Part shown: positions 54,288 to 62,699 of the stretch, one piece after another
Numbering within the stretch: the stretch's first letter is position 1
Layout of the letters: every line of letters begins with the position of its first letter
Source: CAVROT01 sp963722905
Lineage (GTDB): Bacteria > Pseudomonadota > Alphaproteobacteria > Rhodobacterales > Rhodobacteraceae
NCBI GenBank assembly: GCA_963722905.1
Contig: CAVROT010000008.1
Coordinates: forward strand, 62,001-126,000
Direction: 5' to 3'
Length of the DNA: 64,000 bases
Made by a program: the position numbers and the translations under genes
The notes under the pieces: model-generated
What the model saw: the letters and a program-made list of their open reading frames with translations, nothing else
Told to the model about the DNA's origin: nothing
Databases searched by the model: none

Positions 54288-54306
54288 ATGTGAATCTAGT
54301 TCACTT
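54288..54306. promoter_or_regulatory. 19-bp palindromic operator candidate, distal
   Basis: ATGTGAATCTAGTTCACTT repeats the same GTGAA-N5-TTCAC pattern 58 bp (about 5.5 helical turns) from the first site. The repetition supports a real regulator-binding motif. Confidence 0.55.
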
Positions 54307-54399
54307 CTTATGGGACCGTGGCGTGAAACTGGGTTCAAACGGCCTGCGGGATCGACCGCTCGGGCCGCTGCCGAAGGGTCTGCCTCCGGCGTCGGGCGT

Positions 54400-54963
54400 T
54401 CAGCCGGCGCCGCGGGCGAGTGCGGCGACCCCGGTGCGGGCGACCTCGATCAGGCCGAGGGGGCGCATGAGTTCGGCGAAGGCGTCGATCTTCTCGGGCG
54501 TGCCGGTGATCTCGAAGACGAAGCTTTCCAGGGTCGAATCGACCACAGATGCGCGGAAGATGTCGGCCAGCCGCAACGCCTCGACCCGAGCGTCGCCGTT
54601 GCCGGCCACCTTGAAAAGCGCCAGCTCGCGCTCGACCGGGCGCCCCTCGACCGTCAGGTCGTGAACGTCGTGGACGGACACGATCCGGCCCAGCTGTGCC
54701 TTGATCTGCTCGATGATGGCGGGCGTCCCCGTCGTCACGATGGTGATGCGAGAGCGGTGGCCGGTATGGTCCACTTCGGCCACGGTAAGGCTGTCGATGT
54801 TGTAACCCCGCCCCGAGAACAGCCCGATCACGCGCGCCAGCACGCCCGCCTCGTTGACGACGACGACAGCCAGGGTGTGCCGCTCGATATTCTCGGCGTT
54901 GGGGTTCTTGAGATTGTAGGCGGAATGGGCAGAGGCGCCCTTTTCGATGTTCAGAGGGGCCAT
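54400..54963 (-). CDS. ilvN: acetolactate synthase small subunit
   Basis: This 187-residue regulatory subunit confers valine feedback. The N-terminal ACT domain reads HTLAVVVVNEAGVLARVIGLFSGRGYNIDSL (in part), followed by the C-terminal domain with RELALFKVAGN, ADIFRASVVDST and FAELMRPLGLIEVARTG. It is separated from ilvB by DUF2852, RDD, bpt and the oppositely oriented TRAP operon. Confidence 0.95.
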   Translation of the reverse strand: MAPLNIEKGASAHSAYNLKNPNAENIERHTLAVVVVNEAGVLARVIGLFSGRGYNIDSLTVAEVDHTGHRSRITIVTTGTPAIIEQIKAQLGRIVSVHDVHDLTVEGRPVERELALFKVAGNGDARVEALRLADIFRASVVDSTLESFVFEITGTPEKIDAFAELMRPLGLIEVARTGVAALARGAG

Positions 54964-55078
54964 GTCGGGCCTTTCCTGTTATCAGGTTCGTTGGCCCTCA
55001 TCGGCAATGGCGCGAGGCGATGCAAGGGCCCGGGGCCCAGTCGCCGCGCGAACTTCCGCCGCGCGAACTGCGCCGGTT

Positions 55079-55390
55079 TCAGTGCGTCCAGGCGCCGCGT
55101 CGGCCGGTCGCGAAATTCTCGCCGTAGCCGCCCGCGCGGACGTTGGCGCGACGCTGCTGCGGTCGCGTGACGACGGCGTCGATGCCATTGTCGGCGGCAT
55201 AGTCCTGCGCCTCCCTCAGCGTGGCGAATCTCAGCTTAACCTGCGCCTGCGTGTCGTCCGACGACGTCCAGCCCATCAGCGGGTCGATGTCGCGCGCCCG
55301 GTCCGGGGCGAACTCCATCACCCATTCACGCGTATTGGCGCTGCCAGACGACATCGCGGTGCGGGCCGGTTTGTAGATGCGGGCGGTCAT
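55079..55390 (-). CDS. NADH dehydrogenase-associated subunit, NDUFS4-like (ETC complex I subunit)
   Basis: This 103-residue protein has MTARIYKPARTAMSSG, REWVMEFAP, PLMGWTSSDDTQAQVKLRF (in part) and REAQDYAADNGI, the conserved region shared with the mitochondrial 18-kDa NDUFS4 subunit. In alphaproteobacteria it is an accessory subunit of complex I. The ATG at 55390 gives the usual N-terminus. It is monocistronic, next to ilvN. Confidence 0.92.
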   Translation of the reverse strand: MTARIYKPARTAMSSGSANTREWVMEFAPDRARDIDPLMGWTSSDDTQAQVKLRFATLREAQDYAADNGIDAVVTRPQQRRANVRAGGYGENFATGRRGAWTH

Positions 55391-55578
55391 CGCGGGCTCC
55401 GGGCGGGGGATTGCGGTTGCTATATCACGCATCCCGGGGTTCTGCGCAATCGTCCGGCGTGCGCTCCGGCGCCGGTATCGCCGGTTCCGGACCGATGGCT
55501 TGATCCCCGGCACCGCAGCGACACATGATGGCACAGGACGGCCGGCGCAAGCGACGGCCGGCACGAGGAACCGCCGCC

Positions 55579-57798
55579 ATGCCCTACGCCCATTCAGACA
55601 AGTCCGAAGCCAAGCTGACCGCCATGATGACGGCGCCCGACGCGCGATCCGTCCCCGGCACCGGCCACCAGCCGCCGCGCCCCAAGCTGGAAGGCGGCAT
55701 CCGCTTCCGCATGGCGTCCGACTTCAGCCCGGCCGGCGACCAGCCCACCGCCATCGCCGAGCTGAGCGCAGGCGTGCGTGACGGCGAACGGGACCAGGTG
55801 CTGCTGGGCGCCACCGGCACCGGCAAGACCTACACGATGGCCAAGGTGATCGAGGAAACACAGCGTCCCGCCATCATCCTTGCCCCCAACAAGACGCTTG
55901 CGGCCCAGCTCTACGGCGAGTTCAAGGGCTTCTTCCCGGACAACGCGGTCGAGTATTTCGTCAGCTATTACGACTACTACCAGCCCGAAGCTTACGTCGC
56001 ACGCTCGGACACCTACATCGAGAAGGAATCCCAGATCAACGAGCAGATCGACCGGATGCGCCACTCGGCCACCCGGGCGCTGCTGGAGCGGGACGACGTC
56101 ATCATCGTCGCGTCTGTGTCCTGCATCTACGGCATCGGGTCGGTCGAGACCTACGGCGCGATGACGCAGGACATCGTCGTGGGCCGCGAATACAATCAAC
56201 GGCAGGTCATGGCGGACCTCGTGGCGCAGCAGTACCGGCGCAACGACCAGGCGTTCCAGCGCGGCAGTTTTCGCGTGCGCGGCGACAGCCTCGAGGTGTT
56301 CCCGGCGCACCTTGACGACCGCGCGTGGCGCCTGAGCTTCTTCGGCGAAGAGCTGGAAAGCATTACCGAGTTCGATCCGCTGACAGGCGAGAAGACGGGC
56401 ACCTACGACAAGATCCGCATTTATGCCAACAGCCACTACGTCACGCCAAAGCCGACGATGAAGCAGGCCGTCGTGAGCATCAAGAAGGAGCTGAGGCAGA
56501 GGCTCGATCAACTTGTATCGGAAGGGAAACTGCTGGAGGCCCAGAGGCTGGAGCAGCGCACCAACTTCGACATCGAGATGCTGGAAGCCACGGGCGTCTG
56601 CAACGGCATCGAGAACTATTCGCGCTACCTCACGGGCCGCGCCCCCGGCGAGCCGCCGCCGACACTCTTCGAGTTCATCCCCGACAACGCCATCGTCTTC
56701 GCCGACGAGAGCCACGTGTCGGTCCCCCAGATCGGCGGCATGTACAAGGGCGACTACCGCCGCAAGTTCACCCTGGCCGAGCACGGCTTCCGCCTGCCCT
56801 CCTGCATGGACAACCGCCCCCTCAAGTTCGAGGAATGGGATGCCATGCGCCCGCAGTCCGTCTTCGTCAGCGCGACGCCCCAGTCGTGGGAGTTGGAGCA
56901 GACGGGCGGCGTCTTTACCGAGCAGGTGATCCGCCCCACCGGCCTCGTCGATCCGCAGATCGAGATCCGGCCGGTCGAGATGCAGGTCGACGACCTGCTG
57001 GACGAGGTGCGCCGCGTCACCGCCGCCGGGTTCCGCACCCTCTGCACCACCCTGACCAAGCGGATGGCCGAGGATCTGACCGAATACATGCACGAGCAGG
57101 GCATCAAGGTCCGCTACATGCACTCCGACATCGACACCATCGAGCGGATCGAGATCCTGCGCGATCTCCGACTCGGCGCCTTCGACGTGCTGATCGGGAT
57201 CAACCTGCTGCGCGAGGGCCTGGATATCCCCGAATGCGGGCTGGTGGCGATCCTCGACGCCGACAAGGAGGGATTCCTGCGCTCGGAGACCTCTCTGGTC
57301 CAGACCATCGGGCGGGCGGCGCGCAACTCCGAGGGGCGCGTCATCATGTACGCCGATCGGATCACCGGCAGCATGGAGCGCGCGATGCGCGAGACGGACC
57401 GCCGACGGGCCAAGCAGGAGGCCTACAACATCGAGCACGGCATAACCCCCGCCACGGTGAAGAAGAACGTCGAGGACGTGCTGGCGGGGCTCTACAAGGG
57501 CGACGTCGACATGAACCGCGTGACCGTGAAGGTCGAGCGGGGCGGGTCCAACCTGCAGGCGGTGCTGGACGGGTTGCGCACCGACATGCGCAAGGCCGCC
57601 GAGAACCTGGAGTTCGAGGAGGCGGCGCGCCTGCGCGACGAGGTCAAGCGGCTGGAGGCGGTGGACCTCGCCGTCGCCGCCGACCCGCTGGCGCGCCAGT
57701 CGGCGATCGAGGCCGCGTCGTCGAGTGCCGTCACGGGGCGCAGCACCGCCGGCCGCGGCGGCCAGCGCGGAGGCAACGTCAAGCGCCGCAAGCGGTAG
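55579..57798 (+). CDS. uvrB: excinuclease ABC subunit B
   Basis: This 739-residue UvrB has Walker A GATGTGKTYT, the beta-hairpin SYYDYYQPEAYV, IFADESHVS-like VFADESHVSVPQIGG, RPTGLVDPQIEIRP, GINLLREGLDIPE, QTIGRAARN and a C-terminal UVR motif (EAARLRDEVKRLE). About 50 residues precede the core. The ATG at 55579 with GAGGAA upstream is preferred to ATG 55525. No LexA box was recognised upstream. Confidence 0.97.
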   Translation: MPYAHSDKSEAKLTAMMTAPDARSVPGTGHQPPRPKLEGGIRFRMASDFSPAGDQPTAIAELSAGVRDGERDQVLLGATGTGKTYTMAKVIEETQRPAIILAPNKTLAAQLYGEFKGFFPDNAVEYFVSYYDYYQPEAYVARSDTYIEKESQINEQIDRMRHSATRALLERDDVIIVASVSCIYGIGSVETYGAMTQDIVVGREYNQRQVMADLVAQQYRRNDQAFQRGSFRVRGDSLEVFPAHLDDRAWRLSFFGEELESITEFDPLTGEKTGTYDKIRIYANSHYVTPKPTMKQAVVSIKKELRQRLDQLVSEGKLLEAQRLEQRTNFDIEMLEATGVCNGIENYSRYLTGRAPGEPPPTLFEFIPDNAIVFADESHVSVPQIGGMYKGDYRRKFTLAEHGFRLPSCMDNRPLKFEEWDAMRPQSVFVSATPQSWELEQTGGVFTEQVIRPTGLVDPQIEIRPVEMQVDDLLDEVRRVTAAGFRTLCTTLTKRMAEDLTEYMHEQGIKVRYMHSDIDTIERIEILRDLRLGAFDVLIGINLLREGLDIPECGLVAILDADKEGFLRSETSLVQTIGRAARNSEGRVIMYADRITGSMERAMRETDRRRAKQEAYNIEHGITPATVKKNVEDVLAGLYKGDVDMNRVTVKVERGGSNLQAVLDGLRTDMRKAAENLEFEEAARLRDEVKRLEAVDLAVAADPLARQSAIEAASSSAVTGRSTAGRGGQRGGNVKRRKR

Positions 57799-57925
57799 AT
57801 GCCCCCGGCGCCATGGCAAGGCGAACCACGCGCAGCAGGTCGCGGTGAATTGTGGTCGACGCCGCCGCACGGCCCACTAGGATCCCCCGTATCGCGCCTT
57901 GTGGGCGCCCAACGGGAGAACCCTC

Positions 57926-58822
57926 ATGGCCACGCCGAACCGCAAGCGCGCTCAGGACTTCGACCAACGCATCCTCGAGATCTTCGACGGCTACGTGCAC
58001 GGCAAGATGTCCAAGCGCGAGTTCATCACCAAGGCCGGTAAATATGCCGCCGCCGGCGTGACCGGGGCGATGATCCTGGAGCAGCTCCAGCCGAACTACG
58101 CCTGGGCGCAGCAGGTGGCCCCCGACGATCCTGACATCGTCACCGAGACGGTCGAATACGAAAGCCCGGAGGGTCACGGCACGATCCGCGGCCTGATGGC
58201 CCGCCCGGCGGCTGCCGAAGGGCCCTTGCCCGCCGTCCTTGTCGTACACGAGAACCGCGGCCTGAACCCCTATATCGAGGATGTGGCGCGCCGCGCCGCC
58301 AAGGCCGGCTACCTCGCGCTGGCGCCCGACGGCCTGACGCCGATGGGAGGTTATCCCGGTACGGACGAGGAGGGGCGCGAGATGCAGAGCAAGCTCGATG
58401 GCGCCAAGCTGATGGAGGATTTCTTCGCCGCGTTCGAGTTCCTGCGCGACCACGACGACAGCACCGGGCGCGTCGGCGCGGTGGGGTTCTGCTATGGCGG
58501 CGGCGTGTGCAACGCGCTGGCCGTGGCCTACCCGGATCTGGGCGCGTCGGTGCCGTTCTACGGCCGCCAGCCCGCGGTCGAGGACGTGCCCTCCATCGAG
58601 GCCCCGCTGATGATCCATTACGCAGGGCTGGACGAGCGGATCAATGAAGGGTGGGAACCCTATGCCGCCGCGCTGGAAGAGAACGGCAAGGAATTCTCTG
58701 TGCACTTCTATCCGGGCGTGAACCATGGCTTCCACAACGACACCACCCCGCGCTATGACGAGGAGGCGGCGGCGCTGGCGTGGGACCGGACGCTCGCCTT
58801 CTTCGCCACGCATCTGAGCTGA
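57926..58822 (+). CDS. dienelactone hydrolase family protein
   Basis: This 298-residue hydrolase has nucleophile Cys in GAVGFCYGGGVCN, the acid in IHYAGLDERI and the histidine in GVNHGFHND. Before the catalytic domain, residues 30-65 read MSKREFITKAGKYAAAGVTG, a Tat-like signal that is oddly preceded by about 35 polar residues. GGGAGA stands before the ATG at 57926. The pca genes that follow on the same strand suggest aromatic breakdown, though the family acts on many substrates. Confidence 0.88.
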   Translation: MATPNRKRAQDFDQRILEIFDGYVHGKMSKREFITKAGKYAAAGVTGAMILEQLQPNYAWAQQVAPDDPDIVTETVEYESPEGHGTIRGLMARPAAAEGPLPAVLVVHENRGLNPYIEDVARRAAKAGYLALAPDGLTPMGGYPGTDEEGREMQSKLDGAKLMEDFFAAFEFLRDHDDSTGRVGAVGFCYGGGVCNALAVAYPDLGASVPFYGRQPAVEDVPSIEAPLMIHYAGLDERINEGWEPYAAALEENGKEFSVHFYPGVNHGFHNDTTPRYDEEAAALAWDRTLAFFATHLS

Positions 58823-58903
58823 CGGGTCTCGGCCGGCGCCGGACTTTGCCCGGGCGGCGGCGAGAGACGGGCGCCCGCCGTCGGCTGGGGAGGATCGGAC
58901 AGC

Positions 58904-59347
58904 ATGGCAAACACGCGGTTCTCGGCGTCGCACAGCCCCCCGGAGGGTCCGGCAAGCGCCACCGTCACCGACCGGTTTGGCGAAGGCACAAAGGTGCGCC
59001 GCGCCGTTCTGGGCGACGCGCATGTCGACCGAGCCGAGGCCGCGGCGACGGCGCTGGACGCGCCGTTCCAGACCCTCGTCACCGAGGCCGCCTGGGGCAC
59101 CGTCTGGGCCTCGGATGCCATCACGCGGCGCGAACGGTCGATGCTGACGCTAGCGCTGCTGGCTGCGACAGGAAACTTCGCCGAGATCCCGATGCATGTC
59201 CGCGCGACCGCCCGGACCGGCGCCTCTGCGCAGGACGTGATGGAGGCGTTCCAGCACGTCGCGATCTACGCCGGCGTCCCCGCCGCCAACCATGCGATCA
59301 GGCTGGCCAAGGCGACCTTTGCCGAGATGGACGGTGATACTAGCTGA
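58904..59347 (+). CDS. pcaC: 4-carboxymuconolactone decarboxylase
   Basis: This 147-residue CMD-family protein has GDAHVDRAEAAATALDAPFQ, EAAWGTVWASDAITRRERSMLTLALLAATG (in part), MHVRATARTGASAQDVMEAFQHVAIYAGVPAANHAI (in part), all as in PcaC of the protocatechuate branch. It stands 81 bp after the dienelactone hydrolase gene. pcaB follows 282 bp later. Confidence 0.9.
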   Translation: MANTRFSASHSPPEGPASATVTDRFGEGTKVRRAVLGDAHVDRAEAAATALDAPFQTLVTEAAWGTVWASDAITRRERSMLTLALLAATGNFAEIPMHVRATARTGASAQDVMEAFQHVAIYAGVPAANHAIRLAKATFAEMDGDTS

Positions 59348-59403
59348 GGCCGTCAGCCGCCGGGCGGGCCTGCCGCCGGACCGGTTGCGGTGCCCAGGGT
59401 ATC

Positions 59404-59423
59404 GCACCGGTGATCACCGGTGC
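59404..59423. repeat. perfect 20-bp palindrome between pcaC and pcaB
   Basis: GCACCGGTGATCACCGGTGC is its own complement over all 20 bases. There is no U-run behind it. It could be an operator or a weak hairpin. Confidence 0.55.
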
Positions 59424-59503
59424 ATGCGGACCGTCCGACTCCGCCAGCACGACGCCCCACGGTTGCCTTGCTTGAGCCGGACCGTTCGAAACGTCCTTTG
59501 GGT

Positions 59504-59608
59504 GCGGAGCCGTCAGTGTCGTTCCGAGCCGACCCAGATGCCCGGACGGGGCGTTTTCCCACCCTGCGCCGACCCATCGGTACGACCGGCGGCGACTGAC
59601 GGCTCCGC
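59504..59608. repeat. MITE-like 105-bp segment with 14-bp terminal inverted repeats
   Basis: GCGGAGCCGTCAGT (59504-59517) and ACTGACGGCTCCGC (59595-59608) are perfect inverted repeats. GGT flanks both outer ends and could be a 3-bp target duplication. There is no ORF inside. It ends 21 bp before the pcaB start. Confidence 0.45.
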
Positions 59609-59629
59609 GGTCGCGGCTGCAACAATGCG

Positions 59630-60697
59630 ATGCCGTCCGTGATCGGGGTCTTCGACCACCCGTGGCTCGGCGGCTTCTTCGGAGACGCGCCGATGCAGGC
59701 GCTCTGGTCCGCGGATGCCCAGATCGCCCACATGCTGATCTTCGAGGCCGCGTGGTCGCGCGCTCTGGGCGAAACCGGCCGCGTGCCCCCGGCCCTGGCC
59801 GCGTCCGCCGGCGCCCATATCGCGGCCTTCGTTCCAGACATCGAGGGCTTGCGCGCCGGGACGGGCCGGGATGGCCTGCCCGTCCCCGCGTTGGTCGCGC
59901 AGCTTCGCGAGGGGCGGCACGATGCCGGCGCGATCCACACCGGCGCCACGTCGCAGGACGTTCTCGACAGCGCTTTGGCGCTGACCCTGCGGGAGGCGAC
60001 CGACCTTCTGATCGGGGCGCTCGTCAGGCTTGGGGATAGGCTGGACTGTCTCGACCGCGATCACGGCGGCAACGCGATGACAGGCCGAACGCGGATGCAG
60101 TCGGCGGCGCGGATCGCGGTATCGGACCGCATCGCCACGTGGCGGATGCCCCTGAAAGCGCACCTCGAACGCCTGGACGGTCAGCGGGCGAGGGTCGAGC
60201 TGGTGCAGGTGGGCGGCGCGGCCGGGAACCGGGCGGGTCTGGGTGCCGCGGGCGGGGCCATGGCGGCGTCGATGGCGGCGGCCCTGGGTTTGGGAAACCC
60301 GCCGCGGGCCTGGCACGCGATGCGTGACGGCCTTGCGGAATATGCCGGTACCCTTTCGTTGATTGCCGGGACGACGGGGAAGATGGGGCAGGACGTCTGT
60401 CTGATGGCGCAGCAGGGCGTGGACGAGCTGTCCCTGTGTAGCGGCGGCGTATCGTCATCGATGCCGCACAAACGCAATCCGGTCCTTGCCGAACTGATGG
60501 TCACGCTTGCACGCTTCAACGCGGTGCAGGTCTCGGCGATGCATCATGCGACGATACACGAACAGGAACGGTCGGGCGCCGCCTGGGGACTGGAATGGAT
60601 GGTCCTGCCGCAGATCTGCGTCGCGACGGCGCGATCCCTCGGCGCAGCGGCAGAGCTTTGCGACGCGGTCACGTCGATGGGGCATCCGGACGTCTGA
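59630..60697 (+). CDS. pcaB: 3-carboxy-cis,cis-muconate cycloisomerase
   Basis: This 355-residue fumarase/aspartase-superfamily enzyme lactonises carboxymuconate. It has AIHTGATSQDVLDSALAL, GRTRMQSA, GGAAGNRAGLG and the signature GGVSSSMPHKRNPVLAEL. It is short compared with many PcaB proteins (about 450), as is common in this order, because the C-terminal domain is reduced. The ATG at 59630 lacks a clear ribosome site. The dioxygenase genes pcaGH and pcaD are not here. Confidence 0.9.
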   Translation: MPSVIGVFDHPWLGGFFGDAPMQALWSADAQIAHMLIFEAAWSRALGETGRVPPALAASAGAHIAAFVPDIEGLRAGTGRDGLPVPALVAQLREGRHDAGAIHTGATSQDVLDSALALTLREATDLLIGALVRLGDRLDCLDRDHGGNAMTGRTRMQSAARIAVSDRIATWRMPLKAHLERLDGQRARVELVQVGGAAGNRAGLGAAGGAMAASMAAALGLGNPPRAWHAMRDGLAEYAGTLSLIAGTTGKMGQDVCLMAQQGVDELSLCSGGVSSSMPHKRNPVLAELMVTLARFNAVQVSAMHHATIHEQERSGAAWGLEWMVLPQICVATARSLGAAAELCDAVTSMGHPDV

Positions 60698-60779
60698 GCG
60701 TCAAGCAAGACTTCGGTGGACCCGGCCGGTAAGGCCCCTGACATTCCGCCTGAAGCGTTCACGGGAATGTCACGCAAAG

Positions 60780-60807
60780 AGGCCGCCCGGCGTGAACCGG
60801 GCGGCCT
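60780..60807. terminator. bidirectional terminator hairpin
   Basis: AGGCCGCCCGG and CCGGGCGGCCT form a perfect 11-bp stem with a CGTGAA loop between the convergent pcaB and PRC-barrel genes. Confidence 0.75.
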
Positions 60808-60829
60808 GTCGCCGTGATGATCGAACCAC

Positions 60830-61636
60830 TCAGTCGGCCGGGGCGGGGGCCGTGCCATCGACGGTGGCTTCCGTCTCCTGCTGCATGGTGGCAGCATCGG
60901 TGGCGCGTTGCTGCTGCTCGGCGGTCATGAACTCCTCGGCGGCTTCCATGTCGGCACGGGTGGCAGAGGTCATCATCCGAGGGTCGCCGTTCTCGTCCTG
61001 CATCATCTCGAGGCTCGACAACTCCACGGCGATCTTCCGTTCGCCCAGGCCAAGGAACCCCCCGACCCCGATCACGACGCCCTGAACGGTGCCGTCCATT
61101 CCGATGATGAGATTGTCGATATCGCCGACCGCCTCGTCATTGGCGTTGTAGACGGTCGATCCGATCAGCTCGTTGGCCAGCATGGTATCGGCTTCCTGCT
61201 GCGTGATCTGACCCTCGACCGGCTGGGCCGGCTCCTCTTCGACCACATCCATCTCGGCATCGGCCATGGCCGGATCGGCCGCCTCGGTCGGGACCACGCC
61301 GTCGACGGCAGGCGTCTCTTCCGACATCTCGGTATCGGTCGCCTCGGCGTCTGCCTCCATGTCCACCGCAGCTTCGGTATCTGCAGGTGCCTCGGCATCC
61401 ATTTCGGCCTCGGCATCGGTGGGGGCTTCGGGCTCCATGTCCGTCCCGGCCTCGGTGTCCGCTTCTTCCGTCACGATCGGAACGGTCTCGGTCGTCGTCT
61501 CGACCGCGCCGTCGGCGGCGGGCGCTTCGGCCTCTTGGGTCGCGGGCTCCTCGGTCGTCTGTGCGACGGCCAGGGGCGTGCCCAGCATCAGTGCAATTAC
61601 TGCGGCGCTCGTCACGGTGAATTTCGATCCGTCCAT
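60830..61636 (-). CDS. exported acidic protein with PRC-barrel domain
   Basis: This 268-residue protein begins with a signal peptide (MDGSKFTVTSAAVIALMLG...AVAQ). Residues about 27-150 are a low-complexity Ala/Glu/Asp/Thr stretch with repeats such as DTEA, DMEA and DAEA. A PRC-barrel domain follows (ANELIGSTVYNANDEAVGDIDNLIIG, in part; GLGERKIAVELSSLEM). The tail is Met/Gln/Thr-rich. GAGGAG before ATG 61636 sets the start. PRC-barrel proteins in the periplasm are of unknown use. The acidic stretch may bind cations or act as a spacer. Confidence 0.85.
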   Translation of the reverse strand: MDGSKFTVTSAAVIALMLGTPLAVAQTTEEPATQEAEAPAADGAVETTTETVPIVTEEADTEAGTDMEPEAPTDAEAEMDAEAPADTEAAVDMEADAEATDTEMSEETPAVDGVVPTEAADPAMADAEMDVVEEEPAQPVEGQITQQEADTMLANELIGSTVYNANDEAVGDIDNLIIGMDGTVQGVVIGVGGFLGLGERKIAVELSSLEMMQDENGDPRMMTSATRADMEAAEEFMTAEQQQRATDAATMQQETEATVDGTAPAPAD

Positions 61637-61852
61637 CGGTCGTCTCCTCATGCGCGGGGCGGGCCGCGTCGGCACGATTGCCGGATGCCCTTCCCCGGCT
61701 CCATGCCGACAACCCGCGACGTTGTCCGTACGTTCCTGATCCCCGACGGATGCGCGAACCTCCGCTCAATTGGTCGCCCGAGCCTTGTCGCTCTGCCGCC
61801 GTCCCTGGCCTGCCCGGCACGCCCCGCAGCGGAGCGCGCCCCTATGCGGCCG

Positions 61853-61867
61853 TTAAGCGGCGGTTAA
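61853..61867. promoter_or_regulatory. perfect CtrA box TTAA-N7-TTAA
   Basis: TTAAGCGGCGGTTAA matches the CtrA consensus fully and is followed by C as in strong sites. It lies 25 bp before the ATG of the gene at 61892 and could activate or block its promoter. Confidence 0.6.
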
Positions 61868-61891
61868 CTGATTCCCCCACATCTTTCGGAC

Positions 61892-62572
61892 ATGCGTCGT
61901 GCCCTCATGTCAGCCGCCATGTGCGCGGCCGCAGCGATCCTGCCGTCTGCAATCCTCGCCGGTGCATGGCTGCGCGACGATGGGGCGGTCTTCGTCTCGG
62001 TCGAGCAGAGCGTCCAGCGGCGCGAGGACGGGGCGCTGGACCCCTATACCTCGGGATATGCCGAATACGGTCTGACCCCGCGCCTGACGCTGGGGGCCAA
62101 GCTGGGCATGACCGGCGACCGGCTGGGGCGAGAGGCGCTGGTCTTCCTGCGCCGTCCGCTGGGCGCCACCGGCGGGGCGAACCGGTTCGCCGCCGATCTG
62201 TGGGCCGGGGCCAGATGGCGCGACGGCGGCGCGGCCGAGCCCGTCGTCGCCTCGGGACTGGCATGGGGCCGCGGCTACGAGGCGTTCGGCGCTTCGGGCT
62301 GGATGGGGGTGGAGGGCCGCTATACCCGTGCGGTCGCGGTGGACGACGACTGGATCGACGTGGAGGCGACCCTGGGCTTCAGCCCGGACGACCGCACCCA
62401 CTGGATCGCCCAGGTACGCGTAAGGTCTGACGACGGCGGAACGGCGACGACGCTGGCACCCTCATGGGTGCGTCGCATCCGGCCGGGACTGAAGGCACAG
62501 ATCGGTGCCACATGGCGCGGCGGCGACGAAGCGACCCCCGGCGTCTTCGCGTCGACGTGGCTGGAGTTCTGA
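61892..62572 (+). CDS. exported protein, putative outer-membrane beta-barrel
   Basis: This 226-residue protein has a signal peptide (MRRALMSAAMCAAAAILPSAILAGA, in part). The rest alternates polar and aromatic residues in about ten short strands (GAVFVSVEQSV, YAEYGLTPRLTLGAKLG, FAADLWAGARWR, GWMGVEGRYTRAVAV, THWIAQVRVRS, LKAQIGATWRG) and ends in phenylalanine (ASTWLEF). These are hallmarks of outer-membrane barrels. No named family was recognised. A perfect CtrA motif stands directly upstream. Confidence 0.8.
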   Translation: MRRALMSAAMCAAAAILPSAILAGAWLRDDGAVFVSVEQSVQRREDGALDPYTSGYAEYGLTPRLTLGAKLGMTGDRLGREALVFLRRPLGATGGANRFAADLWAGARWRDGGAAEPVVASGLAWGRGYEAFGASGWMGVEGRYTRAVAVDDDWIDVEATLGFSPDDRTHWIAQVRVRSDDGGTATTLAPSWVRRIRPGLKAQIGATWRGGDEATPGVFASTWLEF

Positions 62573-62699
62573 TCGGCGCGGATCGTCGCGCGCGGGGCGT
62601 TCCGGGCGGCTGTCGCAGCCGCGCAGCGATCCGCCTGCCGCCCGGGCACGGCGGCGCCGCCGGGCCGGGCGGTGGCCCCGCCGCAGTGCCGGGCCGGCG

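Noticed and set aside
55391..55578. LexA box searched for upstream of uvrB
   Set aside because: No GTTC-N7-GTTC or one-mismatch version was found in the gap.
60830..61636. repeated DTEA/DMEA/DAEA units considered as a tandem repeat or CRISPR-like array
   Set aside because: They are low-complexity codons within an exported acidic protein. Unit length varies and there are no spacers.
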